DNA of 39,431 nt, taken from positions 1 to 39,431 of the forward strand of contig CACZJL010000017.1 in assembly GCA_902781505.1 (NCBI GenBank), given 5' to 3'. A program made the position numbers and the translations under genes. Shown one piece after another: positions 7,080 to 15,796 of the stretch. Source of the stretch: an uncultured Lachnospiraceae bacterium (lineage in GTDB: Bacteria > Bacillota > Clostridia > Lachnospirales > Lachnospiraceae). The notes under the pieces are model-generated. The model was not told where the DNA came from. It did not search any database and was given only the letters and a program-made list of their open reading frames with translations. How positions within the stretch are numbered: the stretch's first letter is position 1; each line of letters opens with the position of its first letter.

Positions 7080-9719
7080 ATGGAACAGTACATTGTTACA
7101 GGTATGAGCTGTGCTGCTTGCCAGACGCGAGTAGAAAAGGCCGTCTCAAAGGTTCCCGGAGTGAAGGAGTGCTCGGTGAGTCTCTTAACGAACTCGATGG
7201 GCGTTGAGGGTACAGCAAGCAAGGAAGAAATTATTAAAGCCGTTGAAAATGCAGGATATGGCGCGAGCCTGAAGGGAAGAGCAGCTGGCGGAGCGGGCAG
7301 CACCGCGGGGAGCCGGAATGCAGGAACGGCAGGAGCAGAGAGCGCATGGGCGGCCGAAGAGGCAGCTCTGAATATGAGTGAGACACCGGTCTTAAGAAAG
7401 AGACTGGGATGGAGTTTAGGAGTCCTGCTGGTACTTATGTATTTCAGCATGGGTCACAACATGTGGAACTTCCCGGTACCGGCGTTCTTCCATGAAAACA
7501 TGCTGGGACTTGCAATTGTACAGCTTCTGCTGTCAATTATTGTCATTTACATTAACAAGAAGTTCTTTGTCAACGGCTTCCGTTCAATGTTCCATCTTGC
7601 ACCAAACATGGATGCACTGGTTGCACTCGGGTCTGGCGCATCATTTGCCTGGTCTTTATACGTACTCTTAGCCATGACAAGATTCGGTGCAGATGGAAAC
7701 ACAGACATGATGATGGAGTATTACCACAACAATCTCTATTTTGAGTCCGCTGCTATGATTCCGACATTGATTACAATCGGAAAGCTTTTAGAATCCATGA
7801 GCAAGGGCAGAACGACAGATGCGTTAAAGAGCCTGATGAAGCTCGCTCCTAAAACGGCAAATGTCCTTCGTGACGGCGAAGAGGTGACAGTCAACGTGCA
7901 GGAAGTGGCAATTGGCGATGTATTCATCGTTCGTCCCGGTGAATCCATACCGGTTGATGGTGTGGTTATAAAGGGCAATTCAGCAGTGAATGAAAGTGCA
8001 CTGACCGGTGAATCCATTCCGGTGGATAAGGTAGAAGGAGACAAGGTTTCTGCAGCCACCATGAATACCTCAGGTGTTCTGACCTGTGAGGCAACCAGAG
8101 TCGGTGAAGATACAACGCTCAGCCAGATCATCCATATGGTTAGCGATGCGGCGGCAACAAAGGCACCGATTGCAAGAATTGCAGATCAGGTTTCAGGAGT
8201 ATTCGTACCGACTGTAATCGGAATTGCACTTCTGACTGTTTTAGGATGGCTTCTGGCCGGTGAAACAGCTGGATTTGCCCTTGCAAGAGGCATCTCTGTT
8301 CTTGTAATTTCCTGCCCATGTGCATTAGGACTTGCAACGCCTGTTGCTATCATGGTAGGCAACGGAATGGGTGCTAAAAACGGCATCCTTTTTAAAACAA
8401 GCGAATCGTTAGAGCAGGCCGGAAAGACGGATATTGTAGTTCTTGATAAGACAGGAACCATTACAAAGGGTGAACCACAGGTTACAGATTTCCTGCCGGC
8501 AGAAGGGGTGAGCCGTGAGGATCTGCTGAAGCTTGCAGTTTCTCTTGAAGCGAATTCCGAACATCCTCTTGCTAAGGCAATTGTAAGAAAGGCAGAGGAA
8601 GAAGGCATTTCGGCGATTGAAGCATCAAACTTCAAGGCTGAGTCCGGATACGGACTTTCTGCAGAAGTGGATGGAAAGCTCGCACATACAGGTAATTCGA
8701 AGTATATCGCAAAGTTTACTTCGATTGATGCTAAGACAGAAGAACAGATTAAAACTCTCTCCATGGAGGGAAAGACTCCGCTCCTGTTTGAGATTGACGG
8801 AACCTGGGCTGGAATTATTGCAGTGGCAGATGTCATCAAAGAAGATTCCCCACAGGCGATTAAGGAACTTCAAAACATGGGCCTTAAGGTTGTTATGTTG
8901 ACTGGCGATAATGAACAGACAGCACAGGCAATCGCCCGGCAGGCCGGAGTAGATCAGGTAATTGCAGGAGTTCTTCCAGACGGAAAGGAATCAAAGATTA
9001 AGGAACTGAAAAAATACGGTAAGGTCATCATGGTTGGTGATGGTATCAACGATGCGCCGGCATTAACCCGCGCAGATCTTGGTATTGCGATTGGCGCCGG
9101 AACAGATGTGGCAATCGATGCTGCAGATGTTGTACTTGTTAAGAGCCGGCTGACAGATGTTGCGGCAGCAGTTCGTTTAAGCCGTGCCACCTTAAGGAAC
9201 ATTCATGAAAACTTATTCTGGGCGTTCTTTTATAATGCAATCTGCATCCCACTTGCAATCGGTCTTACACCACTTAAAATGAATCCGATGTTTGGTGCGG
9301 CGGCGATGTCACTTTCCAGTTTCTGCGTATGCATGAACGCATTGAGACTGAATCTGTTTAAGGTGCACGATGCATCAAAGGATCATGCAAAAAGACGTAA
9401 ATCCGCTCTTGTTATTCCGGGAGCTGATAATAATGAAAACGAGGCCATGAGCGCAACTGTTGAGGCAGGAGCCAAAGAGCAGGCCAAAGAAAAGGAGAAC
9501 AACGAAATGACTAAGACTATTGAAATCAAGGGTATGATGTGTGAGCATTGTGAGGCAAGAGTTAAGAAGGCTTTAGAAGGTTTAGACGGAATTACAGAAG
9601 CTGTTGTAAGCCATGACAATGGTACAGCTGTGGTAACGCTTAAGAAGGAAGTACCTGAGGACACAATCAAGGCTGCAATCGAAGCTCAGGATTACGAATT
9701 CGTCGGAATCAAAGACTGA
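7080..9719 (+). CDS. copA: Copper-exporting P1B-type ATPase with a CopZ-like domain fused at the C-terminus
   Basis: Exports Cu(I) across the membrane using ATP. 879 residues. An N-terminal HMA domain has GMSCAAC (Cys 11 and 14), followed by a Gly/Ala-rich linker (about 68-90). The ATPase core carries TGES, the CPC ion site at 412-414, DKTGT (phosphorylated D456), the HP locus SEHPLAKAI and GDGIND (653-658). The late membrane segments have YN and MSLSS, as in CopA Cu(I) pumps. After the last membrane helix comes a charged Ala/Glu/Lys linker and a second HMA domain (810-879) with GMMCEHC (Cys 821 and 824). Most CopA proteins carry metal-binding domains only at the N-terminus. The ribosome site is AAAGGAAG. 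It is the second gene of the csoR operon. Confidence 0.95.
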   Translation: MEQYIVTGMSCAACQTRVEKAVSKVPGVKECSVSLLTNSMGVEGTASKEEIIKAVENAGYGASLKGRAAGGAGSTAGSRNAGTAGAESAWAAEEAALNMSETPVLRKRLGWSLGVLLVLMYFSMGHNMWNFPVPAFFHENMLGLAIVQLLLSIIVIYINKKFFVNGFRSMFHLAPNMDALVALGSGASFAWSLYVLLAMTRFGADGNTDMMMEYYHNNLYFESAAMIPTLITIGKLLESMSKGRTTDALKSLMKLAPKTANVLRDGEEVTVNVQEVAIGDVFIVRPGESIPVDGVVIKGNSAVNESALTGESIPVDKVEGDKVSAATMNTSGVLTCEATRVGEDTTLSQIIHMVSDAAATKAPIARIADQVSGVFVPTVIGIALLTVLGWLLAGETAGFALARGISVLVISCPCALGLATPVAIMVGNGMGAKNGILFKTSESLEQAGKTDIVVLDKTGTITKGEPQVTDFLPAEGVSREDLLKLAVSLEANSEHPLAKAIVRKAEEEGISAIEASNFKAESGYGLSAEVDGKLAHTGNSKYIAKFTSIDAKTEEQIKTLSMEGKTPLLFEIDGTWAGIIAVADVIKEDSPQAIKELQNMGLKVVMLTGDNEQTAQAIARQAGVDQVIAGVLPDGKESKIKELKKYGKVIMVGDGINDAPALTRADLGIAIGAGTDVAIDAADVVLVKSRLTDVAAAVRLSRATLRNIHENLFWAFFYNAICIPLAIGLTPLKMNPMFGAAAMSLSSFCVCMNALRLNLFKVHDASKDHAKRRKSALVIPGADNNENEAMSATVEAGAKEQAKEKENNEMTKTIEIKGMMCEHCEARVKKALEGLDGITEAVVSHDNGTAVVTLKKEVPEDTIKAAIEAQDYEFVGIKD
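9492..9719 (+). CDS. Candidate internal in-frame start giving a free CopZ-like copper chaperone
   Basis: Inside copA, AAGGAG (9492-9497) lies nine bases before an in-frame ATG at 9507. Translation from there would give exactly 70 residues, [15 protein letters not shown] to the shared stop, the normal size of a stand-alone CopZ. The motif CEHC would bind Cu(I). The preceding 35 or so codons are a low-complexity linker. A fusion of once-separate copA and copZ that kept its ribosome site explains this well. Whether the start is used is inference. Confidence 0.5.
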   Translation, partial: KENNEMTKTIEIKGMMCEHCEARVKKALEGLDGITEAVVSHDNGTAVVTLKKEVPEDTIKAAIEAQDYEFVGIKD

Positions 9720-9779
9720 GAATCCCTTGCGAAGGTACTTACAGCCTTCGAGGCCGGCAGACAGCCGTGAGGAGAGGAA

Positions 9780-9819
9780 AAAGCTGTGATGCGCAAGGTA
9801 AGCACCACAGCTTTATTTC
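9780..9819. terminator. Bidirectional terminator between copA and the lysR gene
   Basis: AAAGCTGTG (9780-9788) pairs with CACAGCTTT (9806-9814), extended by TGC/GCA after a mismatch. An A-run precedes and a T-rich stretch follows, so it can end both the copper operon and the opposing LysR gene, whose stop codon it overlaps. Confidence 0.8.
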
Positions 9820-10676
9820 AATAACTGCTTTTTTAATTCTTCCGCGAGCTCGCGTTCCGGGCTGTCACGGCGGATGCCGATGGCGAGCTTAAAGGAAACT
9901 TTCGGTGAGAGCGGAACCGTTGTGATTTTTGGCTTCATCGAAGCCGGAATTGTGCTGGCAGGTAAGAGGCTCACCGCATCTCCTGAGGCAACGGTTTCTA
10001 AGATTTTATTTACGCGGGCGGCACGGAGGATATCCGGCTCAATACCATCCTTTTGGAACAGACGGATACAGGCTTTGTAGGTTGCTGTATAGCTGTTCAT
10101 CAAAGAAATACTATTTTCCGCGAGGCGAGAGAGCGTTACGTACTGATTGGAGTAGCGGCCTACAGCGAAAACGGCAAGCAGCGGATCGTCAGCAATCGGC
10201 GTAATCTCAAATTTCGCCGTATCAATCATGTTGTCACGTGCAATGATGAAATCATAGACGTCGGAATCAAGACCGAAGAGCAACTCCTGTTCTTCGACTT
10301 CATCCAATGTAATGCGGATGTCGCTCTGCACCTCCATGAATTTATGTAAGGTGTCACGAAACTTAAGCATATCTAAAATTGGAAGAGTACCGATGGCCAG
10401 TGCCTGTCCGGTCGGACTCTTGATATGTTCCATTTTGTTAAGCGCCTTGCGATACTGAAGAACCAGTGCCACGGCTTCGTGATAGAAGACCTTACCAGCA
10501 GGTGAGAGGACGGCGTTTCTGTGGGAACGATCAAACAGTTCCAGGTCCAGTTCCTGCTCCAGCTTCATAATCTGCTTTGAGAGCGCAGACTGCGTTATGT
10601 GCAGAATATCGGCTGCTGTGTAAAAGGTATCAGTTTCGGCGACGGCGATAAAATATTCAAGCTGTTCAAAAGTCAT
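9813..10676 (-). CDS. LysR-family transcriptional regulator
   Basis: 287 residues. The N-terminal winged HTH reads FEQLEYFIAVAETDTFYTAADILHIT and then QSALSKQIMKLEQELDLELFDR, the classic LysR recognition region. The remainder is a periplasmic-binding-like effector domain. The start at 10676 is chosen because GGCGGAG precedes it by eight bases; the frame remains open to an ATG at 10712 inside a palindrome. The gene is divergent from sufC across about 170 bases, the usual arrangement for a LysR protein regulating its neighbour, but no known LysR control of suf matches and the effector is unknown. It ends in a terminator shared with copA. Confidence 0.88.
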   Translation of the reverse strand: MTFEQLEYFIAVAETDTFYTAADILHITQSALSKQIMKLEQELDLELFDRSHRNAVLSPAGKVFYHEAVALVLQYRKALNKMEHIKSPTGQALAIGTLPILDMLKFRDTLHKFMEVQSDIRITLDEVEEQELLFGLDSDVYDFIIARDNMIDTAKFEITPIADDPLLAVFAVGRYSNQYVTLSRLAENSISLMNSYTATYKACIRLFQKDGIEPDILRAARVNKILETVASGDAVSLLPASTIPASMKPKITTVPLSPKVSFKLAIGIRRDSPERELAEELKKQLLK

Positions 10677-10692
10677 GTTCGTTACTCCGCCG

Positions 10693-10713
10693 GATGCATG
10701 AAAGCCATGCATC
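10693..10713. promoter_or_regulatory. Palindrome in the lysR 5' region
   Basis: GATGCATG, five bases, CATGCATC: a perfect 8-bp inverted repeat just upstream of the lysR ribosome site. It is a candidate operator or mRNA hairpin for autoregulation. Confidence 0.4.
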
Positions 10714-10766
10714 AGTTTTAAGGTTACATAATGATTGTATTATATCATAAGATAGTAATAATGTAC

Positions 10767-10795
10767 TTGTATTTTTTGCCCGATAACGGTACAAT
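10767..10795 (+). promoter_or_regulatory. suf operon promoter (candidate)
   Basis: TTGTAT (10767-10772), 17-base spacer, TACAAT (10790-10795). A perfect 10-base palindrome TTACTAGTAA follows at 10809-10818, just past the expected start of transcription, and could be an operator. Confidence 0.55.
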
Positions 10796-10849
10796 AAAAC
10801 CTACTGATTTACTAGTAATTAAAATTTGAAGTAAGAGAGGAGCTTTTCC

Positions 10850-11608
10850 ATGTCAGAAGAGTTATTAAGAGTAGAGAACATTCACGCGAGTGTTGAGGAC
10901 AAGGAAATTCTCAAGGGATTAGATCTTGTAATCAACAAGGGTGAGACCCATGTCCTGATGGGACCAAACGGTGCAGGTAAGAGTACCTTAGACAACGTTA
11001 TTATGGGCAATCCGGCATATAAAGTGACAGAAGGTCATGTCTTCTTTGACGGCGAAGACCTTACAGAAGCAAAGACAGATGTTAGAGCAAAGAAGGGCAT
11101 TTTCATGTCTTTCCAGACACCGGAAGAAGTACCCGGTGTAACCTTAGAAGATTTCTTAAGAGTCTGTAAGAGTAACATCACAGGTGAGCGTTTAAAGGTA
11201 TTCGGATTCCACAAGGAATTAAAGAAGACTATGGAACTACTTTCCATGGATGAATCCTATGCAAGAAGATACTTAAACGTAGGCTTCTCAGGTGGTGAGA
11301 AGAAGAAGGCTGAAATCGTACAGCTGCTGACTCTCAACCCTAAATTTGCCATGCTCGATGAGACAGATTCAGGTCTTGACGTTGATGCTGTAAGAGTTGT
11401 TTCAAAAGGTATCGAGCACTATAAGAATGATGAGAATTCCCTTCTTATCATCACACATAACACAAAGATCTTAGAGAACCTCAAGGTAGATAAAGTTCAT
11501 GTCCTTTACAAGGGTAAGATTATCAAGACAGGTGGTCCTGAATTAGTTGATCAGATCAACGAAAACGGATTTGCCGAAATCATTGGAGAAGAGGTGGCAG
11601 CAAATTGA
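10850..11608 (+). CDS. sufC: Fe-S cluster assembly ATPase SufC
   Basis: ABC-type ATPase of the SufBCD scaffold complex; it drives the conformational change by which SufB/SufD build Fe-S clusters in the cytoplasm. 252 residues. Walker A is GPNGAGKST (38-46), signature FSGGE (146-150), Walker B with catalytic Glu FAMLDE (166-171), and switch His 203. The stretch LDETDSGLD is characteristic of SufC rather than transporter ATPases. The ribosome site is GAGAGGAG. It is the first gene of a tight five-gene suf operon, with its stop overlapping the sufB start. Confidence 0.97.
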   Translation: MSEELLRVENIHASVEDKEILKGLDLVINKGETHVLMGPNGAGKSTLDNVIMGNPAYKVTEGHVFFDGEDLTEAKTDVRAKKGIFMSFQTPEEVPGVTLEDFLRVCKSNITGERLKVFGFHKELKKTMELLSMDESYARRYLNVGFSGGEKKKAEIVQLLTLNPKFAMLDETDSGLDVDAVRVVSKGIEHYKNDENSLLIITHNTKILENLKVDKVHVLYKGKIIKTGGPELVDQINENGFAEIIGEEVAAN

Positions 11609-13017
11609 GTTCAGAGGTTAAACCAGAAATTCAGGAAGTAAACCGCTCAATTTACGATTTCCGCTATGAAAGTCATCCTTCCTTTGAGGCAGATAAGGGA
11701 CTTACACCTGAAATCGTTGAGCAAATCAGTAAAGAAAAGCACGATCCTGCATGGATGTTAGATTTCCGTCTTAAGAGTCTTGAAATCTACAATAAGATCG
11801 CAGTTCCAAACTGGGGCCCATCCATCGACGGATTAAACATGGACCAGATCATCACCTATGTAAAGCCTGACACAGAAATGCGTGGCCGCTGGGATGAGGT
11901 TCCGGATGATATCAAGAATACATTCGAAAAGTTAGGTATTCCGGATGCAGAGCGTAAGTCACTTGCCGGCGTAGGTGCACAGTACGACTCTGAGGTTGTC
12001 TATCACAATGTTAAAAAGGAAGTTGCTGAACAGGGCGTTATCTATACCGATATGGAATCTGCCTTAACAGGCGAGTACGCTGACCTTGTCAAAGAGCACT
12101 TCATGAAGTTAGTTCCACCAACAGATCACAAGTTTGCAGCTCTTCACGGTGCTGTATGGTCCGGTGGTTCCTTCGTATACGTACCAAGCGGCGTTCATGT
12201 GGACATTCCGCTGCAGTCTTACTTCAGACTGAATGCTGCCGGTGCCGGACAGTTCGAGCATACATTAATCATTGTAGAGCCAGGCGCTTACCTTCATTTC
12301 ATCGAAGGATGTTCCGCTCCGAAATATAACGTTGCCAACCTGCATGCAGGCTGCGTAGAGCTCTTTGTAGGAGACGGCGCAAGACTTCGTTACTCTACAA
12401 TTGAGAACTGGTCTAAGAATATGTACAACTTAAACACCAAACGTGCCATTGTCGGCAAGGATGCTACGATGGAGTGGGTTTCCGGTTCCTTCGGTTCTCA
12501 CACATCCTACCTGTATCCTATGACAATTCTGAACGGTGACAAGGCAAGAATGGAATTCACAGGAATTACATTTGCCGGTAAGGGTCAGGAATTAGACACC
12601 GGTGCGAAGGTTATTCACAACGCTCCAAATACGAGCTCACATATCGATACCAAGTCTATTGCCAAGGACGGCGGTACCTGTGTGTACAGAAGTGAAGTCA
12701 TCATTAAGGAACAGGCTAAGGGAAGTAAGGCTTCCGTTAACTGTGATTCCCTGATGTTAGATTCGATCTCCCGTTCTGATACCGTTCCTGCAATGGATAT
12801 CCGCAATGCGGATTCCGATGTGGGCCACGAGGCTAAGATTGGCCGTATCAGTGACGATGCTATTTTCTATCTGATGAGCCGTGGTATTTCCGAGTCAGAT
12901 GCGAGATCCATGATTGTATCAGGTTTCGCTGAGCCGGTTGCCAAGGAACTTCCTCTTGAGTATGCAGTCGAGATGAATAACCTGATTAAGCTTGAGATGG
13001 ATAACAGTACGTTCTAA
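11605..13017 (+). CDS. sufB: Fe-S cluster assembly scaffold protein SufB
   Basis: Scaffold subunit of SufBC2D on which nascent Fe-S clusters form. 470 residues, the normal length. It shows the SufB N-terminal motif PAWMLDFRLKSLE, the beta-helix core with FVYVPSGVHVDIPLQSYFR, and the C-terminal region with SVNCDSLML and VGHEAKIGRISDD, whose Cys and His-Glu correspond to residues needed for cluster assembly in the family. The start is TTG at 11605, overlapping the sufC stop as TTGA, with GAGGTGG seven bases upstream; no in-frame ATG occurs before conserved sequence. Confidence 0.97.
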   Translation: MSSEVKPEIQEVNRSIYDFRYESHPSFEADKGLTPEIVEQISKEKHDPAWMLDFRLKSLEIYNKIAVPNWGPSIDGLNMDQIITYVKPDTEMRGRWDEVPDDIKNTFEKLGIPDAERKSLAGVGAQYDSEVVYHNVKKEVAEQGVIYTDMESALTGEYADLVKEHFMKLVPPTDHKFAALHGAVWSGGSFVYVPSGVHVDIPLQSYFRLNAAGAGQFEHTLIIVEPGAYLHFIEGCSAPKYNVANLHAGCVELFVGDGARLRYSTIENWSKNMYNLNTKRAIVGKDATMEWVSGSFGSHTSYLYPMTILNGDKARMEFTGITFAGKGQELDTGAKVIHNAPNTSSHIDTKSIAKDGGTCVYRSEVIIKEQAKGSKASVNCDSLMLDSISRSDTVPAMDIRNADSDVGHEAKIGRISDDAIFYLMSRGISESDARSMIVSGFAEPVAKELPLEYAVEMNNLIKLEMDNSTF

Positions 13018-13027
13018 GGAGATACAG

Positions 13028-14056
13028 ATGGATACAATTATTAAGGCGAATCCGTTGCCTACACTCACCTGGAACCATTTAGCCGTAAACGTGGCTCAGT
13101 TCCCGGTTCGTGAAGATGGCGGTGAAAAAATCGAGCTTCCTGAGGAGTTTAAGGATTTCACAACTTCCATGGGAGATGAAGCAAGAGATTATGTACTTGC
13201 ACATGCAACAGAATTTGCTGAGGTTAGGGCAGCGGCAAATGAAGATGCAGGTGTGGAAAGCTACAATTATTCTTTAAGTGCCGGTGAGAGAGTTGCCGAT
13301 GTGACTTTAATTTCAGCCGGCGCTTACAGTAAGGTGACCGTGCTTTTAAATTACTCTTCAGAAGATGAGGAAAAGGCTGATCACAACGGTCTGACTTTAA
13401 TCAGAGCAGAAGAGGGTGCAGAGGTAACTCTGATTCAGGTAAATCTGTTAAATGATGCAACAGAGCATTTTGAAAATGTTGGTGCAGTCTTAGCAGATAA
13501 TGCACGTGTGCACCTGATTCAGGCAGAACTTGGCGGAAAGTCAGCATTTGCCGGGGCATATGCAAAGCTTTCCGGATACGCTTCCGATTTCCACGCTGAG
13601 ACAATTTACTTCGGCGATAAGGAAAGAAGAATCGATTTAAACTATGTTGCAAAGCATCTTGGTAAGAAGACGGTTTCTAACATGGATGCTGCCGGCGCAT
13701 TACTTGATCATGCAGATAAGGTGTACCGCGGTACACTTGATTTTGTGCATGGATGTAAGAGAGCAAAGGGCCACGAGATGGAAGATACCCTTCTTTTCTC
13801 ACAGACTGCTAAGAACCGTACGGTACCTATTATTCTCTGTGACGAGGATGATGTAAACGGCGATCATGCGGCATCAATTGGTAAGATTAATCAGGCATTA
13901 CTGTTCTACCTGCAGTCAAGAGGTCTCTCAGAGGCTCAGGCTAAGCAGCTTGCCGTAAATTCTAAGTTTGATCCTGTGATTGCACAGATTCCGGACGAGG
14001 ATTTGCAGGAAGAAATCAGAGAGTACTTAGACAGGAGGATGAACATTGACGAGTGA
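13028..14056 (+). CDS. sufD: Fe-S cluster assembly protein SufD
   Basis: SufB paralogue and third component of the SufBCD scaffold. 342 residues from ATG 13028, which has AAGGAG six bases upstream overlapping the sufB stop; the longer in-frame opening inside sufB is rejected. The C-terminal beta-helix carries DFVHGCKRAKGHEMEDTLLF, DEDDVNGDHAASIGKI and YLQSRGLSEAQAKQLAV, typical of SufD/SufB. The N-terminus is shorter and divergent, common for SufD in Clostridia. It overlaps sufS by 11 bases. Confidence 0.93.
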   Translation: MDTIIKANPLPTLTWNHLAVNVAQFPVREDGGEKIELPEEFKDFTTSMGDEARDYVLAHATEFAEVRAAANEDAGVESYNYSLSAGERVADVTLISAGAYSKVTVLLNYSSEDEEKADHNGLTLIRAEEGAEVTLIQVNLLNDATEHFENVGAVLADNARVHLIQAELGGKSAFAGAYAKLSGYASDFHAETIYFGDKERRIDLNYVAKHLGKKTVSNMDAAGALLDHADKVYRGTLDFVHGCKRAKGHEMEDTLLFSQTAKNRTVPIILCDEDDVNGDHAASIGKINQALLFYLQSRGLSEAQAKQLAVNSKFDPVIAQIPDEDLQEEIREYLDRRMNIDE

Positions 14057-15266
14057 AGAAATCAGAGCGTCTTTCCCAATTCTTGCAAGAGAATTTAACG
14101 GAAAGACACCTGCTTATCTGGACAACGGTGCGACAAGTCAGCGACCAAAGGCTGTTATTGACGCTGTTGATTCCTTTTATTTAAATCAAAATGCTAATCC
14201 ACATCGTGGAACCTATGAACTGGCAATGGAAGCGACAGACGCTTATGAAGGCGCACGCCAGACCGTTGCCAAATTCATCGGTGCGAATTTCAAGGAGGTC
14301 ATCTTTACAAGAAATACTACCGAAAGTTTAAATTTGGTTGCGTATTCCTACGGACTGTCCAATGTGAACGCAGGCGATAAGATTGTGATTTCCATTATGG
14401 AGCACCATTCCAACCTGATTCCATGGCAGCAGGTAGCAAAGGCCAAGGGAGCAACCTTAGAGTACATGTACACAAATGGCGGTAATATTACCGACGAGGA
14501 AATTGAAAAGAAAATTGTGCCAGGCGTCAAGATTGTAGCCTGCACACAGGTTTCCAATGTACTTGGTATTGCAACTCCAATTGAAAAGATTATCAAAAGA
14601 GCACATGAAGTTGGCGCAATCTGTGTCGTTGATGCAGCGCAGTCTGCACCGCATATGAAGATTGATGTCAAGGCAATGGATTGTGACTTCCTTGCATTTT
14701 CCGGACACAAGCTGTTCTCCCCACTGGGAATCGGCGTGCTTTACGGAAAGAAGGAGCTGTTAGAGGGCATGCCTCCATTCCTCTTCGGTGGCGATATGAT
14801 TGATTCCGTAAGAGAACAGGATGCAACCTGGGCTGAGGTTCCTCACAAGTTTGAGGCAGGTACACAGAATGCAGGCGGTGCTGTTGGTCTTGCTGCAGCA
14901 ATCGAATGGATGAATTCTATCGGCTGGGAAGAACTTGACCGAATCGAATCAGAACTTTATGATTATGCTTGGAAGAAGTTAAGCGAAGTTCCTCATATCA
15001 TTCTTTATGGTAAGTCGGATGAAAAGCGCTACGGATCCATCGCTTTCAATGTCGAAGACGTTCATCCTCATGACACAGCTTCTATCTTAGACGCAGATGC
15101 AGTCTGTGTTCGTGCAGGACACCACTGTGCGCAGCCTTTGCTTACGCATATGGGAATTTCTTCCTGCTGTCGCGCAAGTATTGGCGTGTACAACACAAAG
15201 GAAGATATCGACCGTCTCTGCGAAAGTTTATTAAAAGTAAGGAAGTGGTTAGGCTATGGGGCTTGA
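14046..15266 (+). CDS. sufS: Cysteine desulfurase SufS
   Basis: PLP enzyme that takes sulfur from cysteine and passes it as persulfide to SufU for Fe-S assembly. 406 residues. Visible are YLDNGATSQRP near the N-terminus, the PLP-binding Lys in FSGHKLFSP (K222), and the catalytic Cys in RAGHHCAQP (C361), in a type II (SufS-like) context. The start is TTG at 14046 with AGGAGG seven bases upstream; sequence from that codon matches SufS N-termini and no ATG fits. It overlaps sufD and sufU. Confidence 0.97.
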   Translation: MTSEEIRASFPILAREFNGKTPAYLDNGATSQRPKAVIDAVDSFYLNQNANPHRGTYELAMEATDAYEGARQTVAKFIGANFKEVIFTRNTTESLNLVAYSYGLSNVNAGDKIVISIMEHHSNLIPWQQVAKAKGATLEYMYTNGGNITDEEIEKKIVPGVKIVACTQVSNVLGIATPIEKIIKRAHEVGAICVVDAAQSAPHMKIDVKAMDCDFLAFSGHKLFSPLGIGVLYGKKELLEGMPPFLFGGDMIDSVREQDATWAEVPHKFEAGTQNAGGAVGLAAAIEWMNSIGWEELDRIESELYDYAWKKLSEVPHIILYGKSDEKRYGSIAFNVEDVHPHDTASILDADAVCVRAGHHCAQPLLTHMGISSCCRASIGVYNTKEDIDRLCESLLKVRKWLGYGA

Positions 15267-15699
15267 GCAGATTTATACACAGTTAATTACGGAGAACAGC
15301 CGTTCAACAGAACATAAGCACAATTTAGAGTGTCCGACACATAAGCATGAAGGTGTAAACCCTTCGTGCGGTGATGACATTGTTTTGCAGCTTCGTGTAA
15401 ACGACGAGGGGATTATTGAAGAAGCGTCCTTTGTCGGTGATGGTTGTGCTATTTCTCAGGCATCAGCTTCCATGATGATTGACCTGATTCAAGGAAAGAC
15501 CGTAGAAGAAGCAAAGAAGCTTTCCGATATCTTTATCGGAATGATTAAGGGAGATGTTACGGATGAGGACGAACTCGATGAACTCGAGGATTCACAGGCA
15601 TTTAAGGACATCGCTCACATGCCTGCCAGAGTAAAGTGTGCCGTTTTAGGCTGGCACACCCTCTCTGAGGCATTAGAAGAAAAAGAAACAAAGGAGTAA
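15256..15699 (+). CDS. sufU: Fe-S assembly sulfur-transfer protein SufU
   Basis: Zinc-containing partner that accepts persulfide sulfur from SufS. 147 residues. The zinc/active-site residues of the family are present: C38 and D40 (NPSCGDD), C64 (GDGCAISQAS) and C128 (RVKCAVLGWHTL). The 18-or-so residue acidic insertion typical of SufU versus IscU lies around DVTDEDELDELED. ATG 15256 overlaps the end of sufS by 11 bases. This is the last gene of the suf operon and is followed by a terminator. Confidence 0.95.
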   Translation: MGLEQIYTQLITENSRSTEHKHNLECPTHKHEGVNPSCGDDIVLQLRVNDEGIIEEASFVGDGCAISQASASMMIDLIQGKTVEEAKKLSDIFIGMIKGDVTDEDELDELEDSQAFKDIAHMPARVKCAVLGWHTLSEALEEKETKE

Positions 15700-15704
15700 G
15701 TAAT

Positions 15705-15746
15705 AAGGGTGACAATGTGGGATGATTCCTTCTTGTCGCCCTTTTT
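15705..15746 (+). terminator. Rho-independent terminator of the suf operon
   Basis: AAGGGTGACAA (15705-15715) pairs with TTGTCGCCCTT (15733-15743), 11 bp with one G-U pair, followed by a T-run. Confidence 0.88.
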
Positions 15747-15796
15747 CTTACAGGCGATGATGAGATTTAAGGGAAACAGCCAGAAAAGGAGCAGTT

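Noticed and set aside
8186..8839. Long open frame antisense to copA (217 codons)
   Set aside because: It lies opposite conserved P-type ATPase motifs and looks like a codon-bias shadow.
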